NCBI RefSeq assembly: GCF_003937915.1
Contig: NZ_RHUM01000005.1
Coordinates: forward strand, 166,014-230,013
Direction of reading: 5' to 3'
Source of the DNA: Erwinia sp. 198
GTDB taxonomy: Bacteria; Pseudomonadota; Gammaproteobacteria; Enterobacterales; Enterobacteriaceae
Length of the DNA: 64,000 nt
The translations under genes were made by a program, and so were the position numbers. This document shows, piece after piece, positions 10,288 to 19,240 of the stretch (its first letter is position 1; each line of letters starts with the position of its first letter). Under the pieces are notes generated by a model. The model worked only from the letters and a program-made list of their open reading frames with translations, was not told where the DNA came from and made no database searches.

Positions 10288-11832
10288 ATGAGTGAGGAGC
10301 ATCACCCGCAACCGGATGTCAGCATGCAGAGTCTGCGTCGCCTGCTGGTTGTATTTTTGCTGGTGATAGGCTGTGCCGTCGTGCTGGTGAACGGATGGGT
10401 GGTTTACAGTATCTGGCAGCGCGTTGTGAATGAAACTCAGAATAATGCCCGGAATTTATCACAATCACTGTCACGACAAGCCGAAGATACGCTGCTGCCG
10501 GTTGAACTGACGCTGCAGGATCTACGCGATCGTATTACGCTGGTCGGTCTGGACGCCGAGCGGCAGAATTACCTGCGCACGCTGTTAATGGAGCGAAAAG
10601 CGTCGCTGCCGCAGCTGCACGGCCTGTTTGTCTACGACCGCGCAGGCAACTGGGTGCTGACTTCTCAGGGAATGCTTAACCAGCACAGTAACAATGCCGA
10701 TCGCGACTACTTTAAATATCATCAGCAGCACAGCGATTTGGATCTGCATATTGCTGAGGTCATTCGCAGCCGTACCACCGGCGAGCTGGTTGTCCCCGTT
10801 TCAATGAGGCTGAACAACCGCGACGGCACTTTTCGCGGCGTGCTGCTGGCTACGCTGCGCATCGACTATTTTCGGCAGATTTTTGGCTATTACAGCCTGG
10901 GTGACAAAGGTCTGCTGGCACTGATGACCCATACGGGCAATATTCTTTACGTTCGTCCTTTCGTTGATAACCTTCTTAACCGCAACATAGCCAACAGTCC
11001 ATTATTTACGCATTTACTAAAGTCCTCCCCCAGCGGAACGGCAAATTATAAAGCCGCGCTTGACGGCGTCGAACGTATTTTTGGCTATGCAAGCCTGAAA
11101 CGCTATCCGCTGGTGATTACCGTCGGCTATGACAAAAAGCAGCTGGTGCAGGCCTGGCTGGCCGAGCTGGTGGTATATTTGTCGCTGTGCGCGCTGTTGC
11201 TGCTGGTGATTGCCGCGCTGGGTTGGCTGCTACTGCGTAATATTGGCCATACTATCCGCGATCAGGAGGAGCTGGCCACGGCGCGCGATCGGCTGACGGC
11301 GATAAACCGTACGCTGCAAACGCTGGCGCTGGTGGACAGCCTTACCGGTCTGGCGAACCGTCGCCAGTTCGACCTCTATCTGGATCGTAGCCTGGAGCGC
11401 GCCAATAAGCTGCGTTCGCCAATGGCGCTGCTGATGATAGATGTGGATTCGTTTAAGCGGTTCAACGACACCTACGGCCATCTGGCCGGCGACGAGTGTT
11501 TGAAATACGTCGGCAACGCCTTGTTAAACATTGGGCTTCGCTCCGATGACCTGATCGCACGTTACGGCGGCGAGGAGTTTGCGGTGATCCTTACCGACTG
11601 CAGCCACGAGGCGGCGATGAGAGTGGCAGAAAGGATAAGAGAAGCCGTTGCCGCGCTGGAGATCCCTCATCGTAACAGCGAAAGCGCGGCTAAAGTAGTG
11701 ACTATAAGCATAGGCCTCCATGTGATGCAGAGCAACCAGCCGGAAGATCGCCAGACGCTGATCGGCCAGGCGGATAAAGCGCTTTATCAGGCAAAAGTAG
11801 CCGGAAGGAATAGAGTGGAAATCTTCCAGTAA
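10288..11832 (+). CDS. Membrane diguanylate cyclase with extracytoplasmic Cache-like sensor
   Basis: 514 residues. Membrane helix at about 20-42, a periplasmic domain of about 240 residues that looks like a dCache/PAS sensor (FVYDRAGNWVLTSQG, NADRDYFKYHQ, RTTGELVVPVSMR), a second helix at about 285-310, then a GGDEF domain. The active-site loop is GGEEF, preceded five residues earlier by RSDD, which fits the RxxD product-inhibition I-site. It should make c-di-GMP in response to an external signal. No EAL domain. It is a single gene after moeB; ligand unknown. Confidence 0.9.
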   Translation: MSEEHHPQPDVSMQSLRRLLVVFLLVIGCAVVLVNGWVVYSIWQRVVNETQNNARNLSQSLSRQAEDTLLPVELTLQDLRDRITLVGLDAERQNYLRTLLMERKASLPQLHGLFVYDRAGNWVLTSQGMLNQHSNNADRDYFKYHQQHSDLDLHIAEVIRSRTTGELVVPVSMRLNNRDGTFRGVLLATLRIDYFRQIFGYYSLGDKGLLALMTHTGNILYVRPFVDNLLNRNIANSPLFTHLLKSSPSGTANYKAALDGVERIFGYASLKRYPLVITVGYDKKQLVQAWLAELVVYLSLCALLLLVIAALGWLLLRNIGHTIRDQEELATARDRLTAINRTLQTLALVDSLTGLANRRQFDLYLDRSLERANKLRSPMALLMIDVDSFKRFNDTYGHLAGDECLKYVGNALLNIGLRSDDLIARYGGEEFAVILTDCSHEAAMRVAERIREAVAALEIPHRNSESAAKVVTISIGLHVMQSNQPEDRQTLIGQADKALYQAKVAGRNRVEIFQ

Positions 11833-12040
11833 TTACCAAAAAACATCAAATAGTTGCGCACCTTCACCTTTTTCGACGCCGTTATCCTTTATTCTTTACC
11901 CGCCAATACCCGCCAGCCCTTTGCTTATATCGCCCGGCTGGCGTAGCTTACAGGACACAAGGAACAGGGATATGGATAGCTATCTGTGCCCGTCTGACAT
12001 GAGTGATGTCTGGCATAAGGATGAAGGAAACGGAGAGAAT

Positions 12041-12421
12041 ATGGATATTCTGGAACAGCGCGTTGAGCGACTTGAAGAAGATACGAGACAGATAAAAATT
12101 GATCTTGCCGTGCTTACGGCTCGTTCAGAAAATTTTGCCACCAAAACGGACGTGGCGGAACTCAGAGCCGAGTTGATAAAAGAGATAGCCGCCAGCGAGG
12201 CGCGCGCTAATATCAGATTTGAAAAGCTTGATGAAAAATTCGAGCGAATAGATGAAAAATTCGAACGAATAGATGAAAAATTCGAACGAATAGATGAAAA
12301 ATTCGAGAGAATGTTTGAGAAGTTTAACGATATCAACAGCAGGATCACCTGGACGCTGATGATACCGGCGCTGGTGGCCGTTCTTCTGTGGTTTGTTAAA
12401 ACCGCGATCCTGAAAATCTGA
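12041..12421 (+). CDS. Small coiled-coil protein with tandem IDEKFER heptads and C-terminal membrane anchor
   Basis: 126 residues from the ATG after GGAGAG; the frame is open further upstream and an earlier ATG at 11972 cannot be excluded. An N-terminal coiled coil (MDILEQRVERLEEDTRQIK) is followed by a charged helical region, near-perfect heptads reading (I/L)DEKFER, then a single hydrophobic segment at about 106-122 near the C-terminus. It looks like a tail-anchored trimeric or dimeric coiled coil, similar in layout to XhlA/DUF1640-type proteins. Function unknown. Its terminator is shared with ybiT. Confidence 0.75.
   Translation: MDILEQRVERLEEDTRQIKIDLAVLTARSENFATKTDVAELRAELIKEIAASEARANIRFEKLDEKFERIDEKFERIDEKFERIDEKFERMFEKFNDINSRITWTLMIPALVAVLLWFVKTAILKI
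12230..12313 (+). repeat. Four tandem 21-bp repeats encoding the DEKFERI heptad
   Basis: Four consecutive 21-bp units beginning GATGAAAAATTCGA, at 12230, 12251, 12272 and 12293. The first three differ at one base only and the fourth is diverged at its end. Each codes for one seven-residue coiled-coil turn, so copy-number change stays in frame. Confidence 0.9.
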
Positions 12422-12443
12422 CCCGATAGCTTACCGGGCCAAT

Positions 12444-12473
12444 AAGGCGGAGCAGATGCCCCGCCTTTTTATT
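12444..12473. terminator. Bidirectional terminator between the coiled-coil gene and ybiT
   Basis: Stem AAGGCGG/CCGCCTT with a 10-nt loop followed by TTTTATTT on the + strand. The A-tract on the left arm gives a weaker T-run on the opposite strand for ybiT, which ends five bases further right. Confidence 0.75.
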
Positions 12474-12477
12474 TAAT

Positions 12478-14070
12478 TCAGGCGATACCTTTGCTGCGCA
12501 GGTAATCTTCGTAATTACCGGTAAAGTCGTGGATTTTGCCCGGCGTCATTTCAATGACGCGGGTTGCCAGCGAACTGACGAACTCACGGTCGTGTGAAAC
12601 GAAAATCAGCGTGCCTTCGTACATCTCCAGCGCCATGTTCAGCGCTTCGATAGATTCCATATCCAGGTGGTTGGTCGGCTCATCCATAATCAGCACGTTC
12701 GGCTTTTCCATCATCAGCTTGCCGAACAGCATACGGCCCTTTTCGCCACCGGAGAGGACTTTCGCTGGCTTTTTGATATCGTCCTGGCTGAACAGCAGGC
12801 GGCCCAGAATGCTGCGTACCGCCTGCTCGTCGTCCCCTTCCTGCATCCACTGGCTCATCCAGTCAAACACCGTCAGGTCGTTGGCAAAATCATGCGCGTG
12901 ATCCTGCGCATAATAGCCGATGCGGGCGTTTTCCGACCATTTAACCGTGCCGTTATCCGGCTGCTGTTCACCCACCAGCGTTTTCAGCAGCGTGGATTTA
13001 CCGATACCGTTTGGCCCGATAATCGCCAGCTTTTCGCCCACTTCCAGCAGCAGGTTAACGTTTTTAAACAGCGGGCCCTGATCGAAACCTTTGGTCAGCT
13101 CTGCCAGCTCCAGCGCGTTACGGAACAGCTTTTTATCCTGCTCGAAGCGAATAAACGGGTTCTGACGGCTGGAAGCCTTCACCTCATCCAGCTTGATTTT
13201 ATCAATCTGCTTGGCGCGGGAAGTTGCCTGACGCGATTTAGAGGCGTTGGCGCTAAAGCGGCTGACGAAAGATTGCAGCTCGTTAATCTGCGCTTTCTTC
13301 TTGGCGTTGTCGGCAAGCAGACGCTCGCGCGCCTGGGTTGCCGCCGTCATGTATTCGTCATAGTTGCCCGGATAAACGCGCAGCTCGCCGTAATCCAGAT
13401 CGGCCATATGGGTGCAGACCATGTTCAGGAAGTGACGGTCGTGCGAAATAATAATCATGGTGCTGTTGCGTTCGTTCAGCACCTGCTCCAGCCAGCGAAT
13501 GGTATCGATGTCCAGGTTGTTGGTTGGTTCGTCAAGCAGCAGGATCTCTGGATTGGAGAACAGGGCCTGCGCCAGCAGCACGCGCAGCTTCCAGCCCGGC
13601 GCAACTTCGCTCATTGGGCCGTAATGCTGCTCCAGCGGAATACCCACGCCCAGCAGCAGTTCGCCAGCGCGCGATTCTGCGGTATAACCGTCCATTTCGC
13701 CGTATTTTTCTTCCAGATCGGCCACTTTATAGCCGTCTTCTTCGCTCATTTCCGGCAGCGCGTAAATCCGATCACGCTCTTCTTTCACTTCCCACAGCTC
13801 GCCGTGGCCCATGATGACCGTATCCAGCACCGAGTACTGCTCAAAGGCGAACTGATCCTGACGGAGTTTACCGATGCGCTCGTTAGGATCGAGCGACACG
13901 TTGCCCGCAGACGGCACCAGGTCGCCGCCGAGAATTTTCATAAAGGTGGACTTGCCGCTACCGTTGGCACCGATCAGGCCATAGCGGTTGCCGCCGCCAA
14001 ATTTGACAGAGATGTTTTCGAACAGCGGCTTACTGCCAAACTGCATGGTGACGTTGCTGGAAACTAGCAC
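12478..14070 (-). CDS. ybiT: ABC-F family ATPase YbiT
   Basis: 530-residue cytoplasmic ABC-F protein; these act on the ribosome E site during translation. Two ABC cassettes have Walker A motifs GANGSGKS and GPNGIGKS and lack transmembrane parts. The linker of about 80 residues has the charged [19 protein letters not shown] segment. The start chosen is the GTG at 14070: it gives the same N-terminus and length as E. coli YbiT ([12 protein letters not shown], 530 aa) and has AAAGG seven bases upstream, while the in-frame ATG at 14085 has no Shine-Dalgarno and adds five unconserved residues. Confidence 0.93.
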   Translation of the reverse strand: MLVSSNVTMQFGSKPLFENISVKFGGGNRYGLIGANGSGKSTFMKILGGDLVPSAGNVSLDPNERIGKLRQDQFAFEQYSVLDTVIMGHGELWEVKEERDRIYALPEMSEEDGYKVADLEEKYGEMDGYTAESRAGELLLGVGIPLEQHYGPMSEVAPGWKLRVLLAQALFSNPEILLLDEPTNNLDIDTIRWLEQVLNERNSTMIIISHDRHFLNMVCTHMADLDYGELRVYPGNYDEYMTAATQARERLLADNAKKKAQINELQSFVSRFSANASKSRQATSRAKQIDKIKLDEVKASSRQNPFIRFEQDKKLFRNALELAELTKGFDQGPLFKNVNLLLEVGEKLAIIGPNGIGKSTLLKTLVGEQQPDNGTVKWSENARIGYYAQDHAHDFANDLTVFDWMSQWMQEGDDEQAVRSILGRLLFSQDDIKKPAKVLSGGEKGRMLFGKLMMEKPNVLIMDEPTNHLDMESIEALNMALEMYEGTLIFVSHDREFVSSLATRVIEMTPGKIHDFTGNYEDYLRSKGIA

Positions 14071-14172
14071 AGGATTGCCTTTCATTTACGATGGGAGAAT
14101 AAATCAGCGCATAGTATGCCAAAAAAAAGGGGCGACGAATACACCGCCGCCCGCTGAAGCTTCCCGATTTCG

Positions 14173-15660
14173 CTAATGGCTTTCAGCTTTATGTTCCGGC
14201 ACTCGTACGGCTTGCGTCTCGACGTCATTACTCAGCCAGTCATGTAAATAATGTTCGATCTGCTCCAGGCTGCGGTTGCGTGTTTCCGGCACGCATTTGA
14301 TAACAAATACCGCACCGAACAGACCAATAAAGGCAAAGACAAAAAACGCGCCGGAAAGCCCTACCGTGGCCAGCAGCATCGGGAAAACCAGCGAGATAAT
14401 AAAGTTGGCAATCCACATCGCAAATACCGCGCCGCCCATAAAAATCCCGCGCAGACGAGTTGGGAAAATTTCCGAAAGCAGCAGCCAGGTGACCGGCGAC
14501 AGCGCGCCCTGCTGGAAGCTGAGGAACATCAACATGCCCAGCAATACCAGATAGCTACGCATCATGTCCGGCTGGCCATTGACCGTTTCCGGCATAAAAT
14601 AGCTGATGCAGCAAATAAACAGCAGGCAGGCGGTGCAGCCGAACTGACCGATCATGGTCATAGTGCGGCGTCCCAAACGGCCCAGCAGCCAGATCCCCAC
14701 AAAAGTCATCAGTACTGAAATCACGCCGTTGGCGATAGTGGCAAACAGCGCAGCGTCGGTGCTCATACCCACCGCCTTCAGCATGGTGGGCGCGTAATAC
14801 ATAATGGTGTTTACGCCGGAAAGCTGTTGGATCACCGCTACGCCGATCCCGATAAGAAACAGTTTGAACAGCCAGGGCTTGCGCAGCTCTTTCAGGCTGG
14901 GTTTGTTTTTGTTTTCCTCTTCGCTGAGCGTTTCCTCAATTTCCGTCATTTCCCACTCTACGTCACTTTTGGCGCGGGTTCGCTCCAGCACCTTGCGCGC
15001 CTCCGCCAGACGACCTTTCATCGCGTACCAGCGCGGCGTATCGGGCATAAACATCATGCCAAACCAGAGCGCCACGGCGGGCACGGTAGCGATCGCCAGC
15101 ATCCAGCGCCAGGTCTGCTCGCCGCCCCAGGCCGCGTTAAAACCGGCGTTGGAGATATAGGCCAGCATTTGGCCAGAAACGATCATCAGCTCCTGGAGCG
15201 TAACCAGCTGTCCGCGCTTATTGGCAGGTGCGATTTCGGCAATGTAGACCGGCACGGTTGCCGCCGCGCCACCGACTGCCACGCCTAATACCAGGCGGAA
15301 GAAAATCATCCAGTGCACATCAGGTGCCAGTGAGGTTCCCAGTGCGCCAATGGCGAAAATGACGGCGAGAACGATAATGATTTTCTTCCGCCCGGCTGCC
15401 GCAGCGAAATGACCAGAAATCAGCGCGCCGAAGGCGGCACCGAACAGCAGCGAACTGGTCACCAGGCCGGTAGTGAATGGCGTAAGATGCAGCTCCGTGC
15501 CCATAAACAGCAGCGCACCGGAAATAACCCCGGTGTCGTAACCAAACAGCAGACCGCCCAGCGTGGCGATAACGGCGATCACTTTGACGAAGGGTTCCGT
15601 TCGCGACGTGCTGTTAGGCCCTGAGGCCCGATTAGGCGTGAGATATTGTTCTTTAGGCAT
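14173..15660 (-). CDS. Sugar-porter MFS transporter (inositol/hexose:H+ symporter type)
   Basis: 495 residues, 12 membrane helices. Sugar-porter signatures are present: GGLLFGYDTGVISGA in helix 1, RLVLGVAVGGAAA, the PVYIAEIAPANKRG motif, a mid-protein cytoplasmic loop (DTPRWYAMKGRLAEA), and the C-terminal PETRNRSLEQIE. The layout is closest to the IolT/XylE/GalP group. No inositol or sugar catabolic genes lie next to it, so the substrate is open. It has a long AT-rich upstream region with paired inverted repeats. Confidence 0.88.
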   Translation of the reverse strand: MPKEQYLTPNRASGPNSTSRTEPFVKVIAVIATLGGLLFGYDTGVISGALLFMGTELHLTPFTTGLVTSSLLFGAAFGALISGHFAAAAGRKKIIIVLAVIFAIGALGTSLAPDVHWMIFFRLVLGVAVGGAAATVPVYIAEIAPANKRGQLVTLQELMIVSGQMLAYISNAGFNAAWGGEQTWRWMLAIATVPAVALWFGMMFMPDTPRWYAMKGRLAEARKVLERTRAKSDVEWEMTEIEETLSEEENKNKPSLKELRKPWLFKLFLIGIGVAVIQQLSGVNTIMYYAPTMLKAVGMSTDAALFATIANGVISVLMTFVGIWLLGRLGRRTMTMIGQFGCTACLLFICCISYFMPETVNGQPDMMRSYLVLLGMLMFLSFQQGALSPVTWLLLSEIFPTRLRGIFMGGAVFAMWIANFIISLVFPMLLATVGLSGAFFVFAFIGLFGAVFVIKCVPETRNRSLEQIEHYLHDWLSNDVETQAVRVPEHKAESH

Positions 15661-16107
15661 TGTGTTGACCTCTTCGTTATTTGCAGGTCAGGCCGCCAGA
15701 AATAAAGTGGCGCCTGGTATATTCTCCAGGCTCTTAACTTAGTGCATTCCTTTCATTTAAAATAACAATGAAAATTAAATTTTGCGGCACAGCTCTCACC
15801 GCATCGCTGCTTTTGTGACGCAAGTATCATAAGCGGAGCGCAATACTGTGCCTCACCCTTCTCCGCAAGGGTTAAAGCTAAAATCACACCCGTATGCTAA
15901 TAAAATCTTTATTTCATTTTAATGAAAAAGCAGCAGAGGTTTTTACCATAAGCGGTTTATAGCCGTTAAGCATTGCGATAGTAGAGAGAAACAAGTCTGT
16001 AACAGGTGGGACAGATGTTTTCATAAAAGGCGGCAAAGGCGGGAACGGGCAACATCAGGTAAGGCGACCGGCGGCGACATCGCGTTACCGCCGGTCGGGT
16101 AAGAGCC
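15661..16107. promoter_or_regulatory. AT-rich control region upstream of the sugar porter, with two TTTCATT/AATGAAA inverted repeats
   Basis: 447 bases without a supported gene. Two similar inverted repeats are visible: TTTCATT-N9-AATGAAA (15751-15773) and TTTCATT-TT-AATGAAA (15912-15927). They look like binding sites of one dimeric regulator upstream of the porter at 15660. Near the left end of the pump gene a GC-rich 10-bp stem, CGACCGGCGG/CCGCCGGTCG (16065-16097), may act as a transcript-end structure; it lacks a T-run. Confidence 0.45.
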
Positions 16108-17670
16108 TCAGCCTGCAGGCGTATCGCCGCTTTCCGCAGGGCCGAAAACGGAGTAGTCCGGCAGCTGCACGTTCTGGTACAGCTCCCAGCCGCCGCCCAG
16201 CGCTTTGTAGAGCGCGACCAAATCCAGGCTGCTCTGCACTCTGGCGGACGCGGCCTGCTGCTTCGCCTGCGCAAGCTGACGCTGCGCGGTTAGCGCGTCG
16301 ATAAATGAAGAAAGTCCCTTGCCATAGCTGTCGTTAGCTAAATCGAAGGCGTTTTGCAGCGCGTCGACCGTTTGATCCAGCCCTTCCACCTGCTGCTGAT
16401 CGGTGCGATAGCTGACTAACGCGTTTTCCACATCCTGCAAGGCGGTCAGAACCGTCTGCCGATAGCCAAGCGCAGCGCTGGCCTGCTCCGCTCTGGCGAG
16501 TTTTACGCCAGAAACCAACCTGCCGCCCTGGAAAATGGGCAGCGAGACCGAGGCACCGTAGCTGTAGAAATGGCTGCTCCAGTTATCCAGATAGCTGGCG
16601 TCGGTATTACGCATCCCGAACTGTCCGGTCAACGAGAAATCCGGGAACAGCTGCGCGACGGAAACGCCGATACTGGCTGTTGCCTCATGCAGTCTCGCTT
16701 CCGCCTGGCGCACGTCCGGACGCCGCCGCGCCAGCGTGGACGGCAGACCGACCGATACCGCTTTTGGCAAGCCTGGCATCGCTTTAGGCGCGGCCAGCTC
16801 GGCATCCAGCGCCCCCGGCGGCTTGCCGATCAGCACCGCCAGCCCGTTCATCGCCTGATGCATTTGCGATTCATACTGCGGCAGCTGCGCGCGCAGAGAA
16901 TGCAGCTGGGCGCGAGCGTTTTCCACGTCCATCTGAGGAGCGAGGCCGTTGCGCTGCTGGCTTTGGGTCAGCTCCAGCGTTTGCTGCGCCACTTCAATCT
17001 GCGTTTGCAGCGTCTGGCTAATCAGCTGCGCGCCGCGCAGCTGTAAGTAGGTGCGGGCCACCTCCGCCTCAAGCGAAACCAGCGCGTCGTTACGGCTTTC
17101 CAGCGACTCCTGCTGCTGCGCGCCTGCCGCCTCGACCTGCCGACGGACTTTGCCCCACAGATCCAGCTCCCAGGAGGCGTCGAAGCTGCCCTGGTAAAGC
17201 CCGACCGGTTTGGTCAGCCCGTTCAGCGCCGAGCGGACGTCGGTATCGCCGCTGACCTCATCCAGCTGGCTGTAGACGCCTTTCGATTCCAGCTCGCCTT
17301 TCAGGCCCAGCTGCTGGCGCTGTGCCGAGGCGGCGCCGTTGATCGAGGGGAACCATGCGCCGCGAGCCTGATTAAGCTGCTGACGAGAACCGGCGATGCG
17401 CAAAACCGCCTGCTGCAGGCTCAGGTTGCCGACAATGGCGCGATCGATCAGGCTGTTTAGCTGCGGATCGTTAAACGATTTCCACCAGCCCGGATTAGTG
17501 ACCGTGGCCTGGGGACGAGACGCGCGATCCGACGCCAGCGAGTTGAAAGCTGCGGGCGTGGACGGTTTCGGCGCCCGGTAGTCCGGCCCGACGCTACAGG
17601 CCGACAGCGTAATAGCCGCAACCAGCAGCACGCCGAGCCGCGAACGCGTAAATAAAGGAAAAACGTTCAT
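16108..17670 (-). CDS. Outer-membrane efflux lipoprotein, NodT/OprM-type factor
   Basis: 520 residues. The lipoprotein signal ends in a lipobox (LSAC, Cys about residue 24), followed by SVGPDYRAP, the usual NodT/CusC-family start. Two outer-membrane efflux repeats follow, with LDLWGKVRRQ and PDVRQAEARL. It should form the outer-membrane channel of the tripartite pump with the two genes upstream; its ATG lies one base after the stop of the EmrB-like gene. The frame is open 26 codons further upstream, but that would remove the signal from the N-terminus. Confidence 0.93.
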   Translation of the reverse strand: MNVFPLFTRSRLGVLLVAAITLSACSVGPDYRAPKPSTPAAFNSLASDRASRPQATVTNPGWWKSFNDPQLNSLIDRAIVGNLSLQQAVLRIAGSRQQLNQARGAWFPSINGAASAQRQQLGLKGELESKGVYSQLDEVSGDTDVRSALNGLTKPVGLYQGSFDASWELDLWGKVRRQVEAAGAQQQESLESRNDALVSLEAEVARTYLQLRGAQLISQTLQTQIEVAQQTLELTQSQQRNGLAPQMDVENARAQLHSLRAQLPQYESQMHQAMNGLAVLIGKPPGALDAELAAPKAMPGLPKAVSVGLPSTLARRRPDVRQAEARLHEATASIGVSVAQLFPDFSLTGQFGMRNTDASYLDNWSSHFYSYGASVSLPIFQGGRLVSGVKLARAEQASAALGYRQTVLTALQDVENALVSYRTDQQQVEGLDQTVDALQNAFDLANDSYGKGLSSFIDALTAQRQLAQAKQQAASARVQSSLDLVALYKALGGGWELYQNVQLPDYSVFGPAESGDTPAG

Positions 17671-17671
17671 G

Positions 17672-19240
17672 TCAGTGTGCTCCTGCACTGCCCTCGCTCT
17701 TAATCGGCGCCAGCAGTAAACAAAATGGAATAAGAACCAGGGCGACAATGCTTAAGCCCATAAAAACGTCGATATAGGCCAGAATACGCGCCTGGACGAT
17801 CATCTCTTTATAGACCTGCCCTGTCGCTATCGTAATCGGATCGCCCACCGCTGAGGTAAAGTCTCTGACCCCCTGCGCCCAGCGTTCTACCGTCAGATTA
17901 AACGGCTCGTTAAGCGGCGTCATGTTATGCACCATATGCGCGCTACGCGCCTGCTCCCGCTCGGTAATCATCGCCGTAGAAAGCGAAATGCCTATCGAAC
18001 CCGCCACGTTACGACACATGGTGAACAGCGCTGACGCATCCGCATTTAGCTTTTGTGGAATAGTCACAAACGCAATGGTCGTTAACGGCACAAACAGGAA
18101 ACCCAGCCCGATAGTCTGCGCGCTGCGCATCATCACCAGCGTGGTGAAATCGATATTGGGCGTCAGCTTCGCGGAATAGATAAAAGAGACAAACAGGCAG
18201 GTAAAACCGAAGGCGATAATCCAGCGCGTCTGGACGATCGGCATCAGCTTAAGCACCAGCGGAATGGTCAGCACGATCAGCACCGCGCCGGGCGAAAGCA
18301 CCAGCCCTGACCAGGTGGCGGTATAGCCCAGATCCTGCTGCGCCAGCTGAGGGATCACCACCGAGCTGCCGTAGAGAATAGCCGCCATGCCGGACATCAG
18401 AATGCTGGCGACAGCAAAGTTGCGATCTTTCAGCACGTGCAGATCCACCACCGGCTTTTTGGCATAGAGCAGCCAGTAAACCGCGCCGACCAGCCCGATA
18501 GCGCTCAGTATGGCGAAAGTCATAATGAAATTAGAGCTGAACCAGTCGTCATCTTCGCCGCGGTCGAGAAAGACCTGTAAACATCCCAGCCCCAGGGTAA
18601 TTAAACCGATACCGATATAGTCGATATTCAGTTTCCCTTTGGCCCATTTACGCTCCCAGGGCGGATCTTCCAGCAGCTGATAGATAGCCAGCACGCTCAG
18701 GATGCCGACCGGGATATTAATAAAGAATACCCAGCGCCAGCTGTAGTTATCGGTGATCCAGCCGCCCAGCGTCGGGCCAAGCACCGGCGCGACAATAATG
18801 GCGATAGAAGAAAGACCAAACGCTTTGCCGCGATCTTCCGGCTTAAAGTAGTCCAACAGTACCGATTGCTGTACCGGCTGCAGGCCACCGCCGAAAAAGC
18901 CCTGCAGGATCCTGAACAGAATGATCTGCCACAGCTCGGTAGCGATGCCGCACAGAAAAGAGCAGACGGTAAACATCACAATACAGATCAGGAAGAACTG
19001 CTTACGACCAAATACGCGGCTGAGGAAGGCGGAGATCGGCAGCACGATGCCGTTCGCCACCAGATAGGAGGTCAGCACCCAGGTTGACTCATCATAGCTG
19101 GATGAGAGCGAACCAGCGACGTGCGGCAGCGCCACGTTGACAATGGTGGTGTCCAGGATCTCCATAAACACCGCCAGCGTCACCGTCATCGCGACCAGCC
19201 AGGGGTTACTGGCCGGCTGCCAGCTCTGGCTTTGACTCAT
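17672..19240 (-). CDS. EmrB-type DHA2 multidrug MFS permease
   Basis: 522 residues with 14 predicted membrane helices. Conserved features: FMEILDTTIVNVALPHVAG in helix 1, the motif-C-like segment APVLGPTLGGWITDNYSWRW, and a large loop before the last two helices. It pumps amphipathic drugs by proton antiport together with the adaptor upstream. The start overlaps the adaptor stop by four bases (ATGA). Confidence 0.94.
   Translation of the reverse strand: MSQSQSWQPASNPWLVAMTVTLAVFMEILDTTIVNVALPHVAGSLSSSYDESTWVLTSYLVANGIVLPISAFLSRVFGRKQFFLICIVMFTVCSFLCGIATELWQIILFRILQGFFGGGLQPVQQSVLLDYFKPEDRGKAFGLSSIAIIVAPVLGPTLGGWITDNYSWRWVFFINIPVGILSVLAIYQLLEDPPWERKWAKGKLNIDYIGIGLITLGLGCLQVFLDRGEDDDWFSSNFIMTFAILSAIGLVGAVYWLLYAKKPVVDLHVLKDRNFAVASILMSGMAAILYGSSVVIPQLAQQDLGYTATWSGLVLSPGAVLIVLTIPLVLKLMPIVQTRWIIAFGFTCLFVSFIYSAKLTPNIDFTTLVMMRSAQTIGLGFLFVPLTTIAFVTIPQKLNADASALFTMCRNVAGSIGISLSTAMITEREQARSAHMVHNMTPLNEPFNLTVERWAQGVRDFTSAVGDPITIATGQVYKEMIVQARILAYIDVFMGLSIVALVLIPFCLLLAPIKSEGSAGAH

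Noticed and set aside
12230-12313. Tandem 21-bp units as a CRISPR-like array
   Set aside because: There are no spacers; the units abut exactly and encode heptads inside an open frame.
12667-14067. A 466-codon open frame antisense to ybiT
   Set aside because: It is a shadow of a strongly conserved gene in GC-rich DNA. It has no ribosome site and its low-complexity Gln/His/Arg composition is typical of antisense frames. The same applies to long antisense frames over moeA, bglX, dld, gsiA and dinG.
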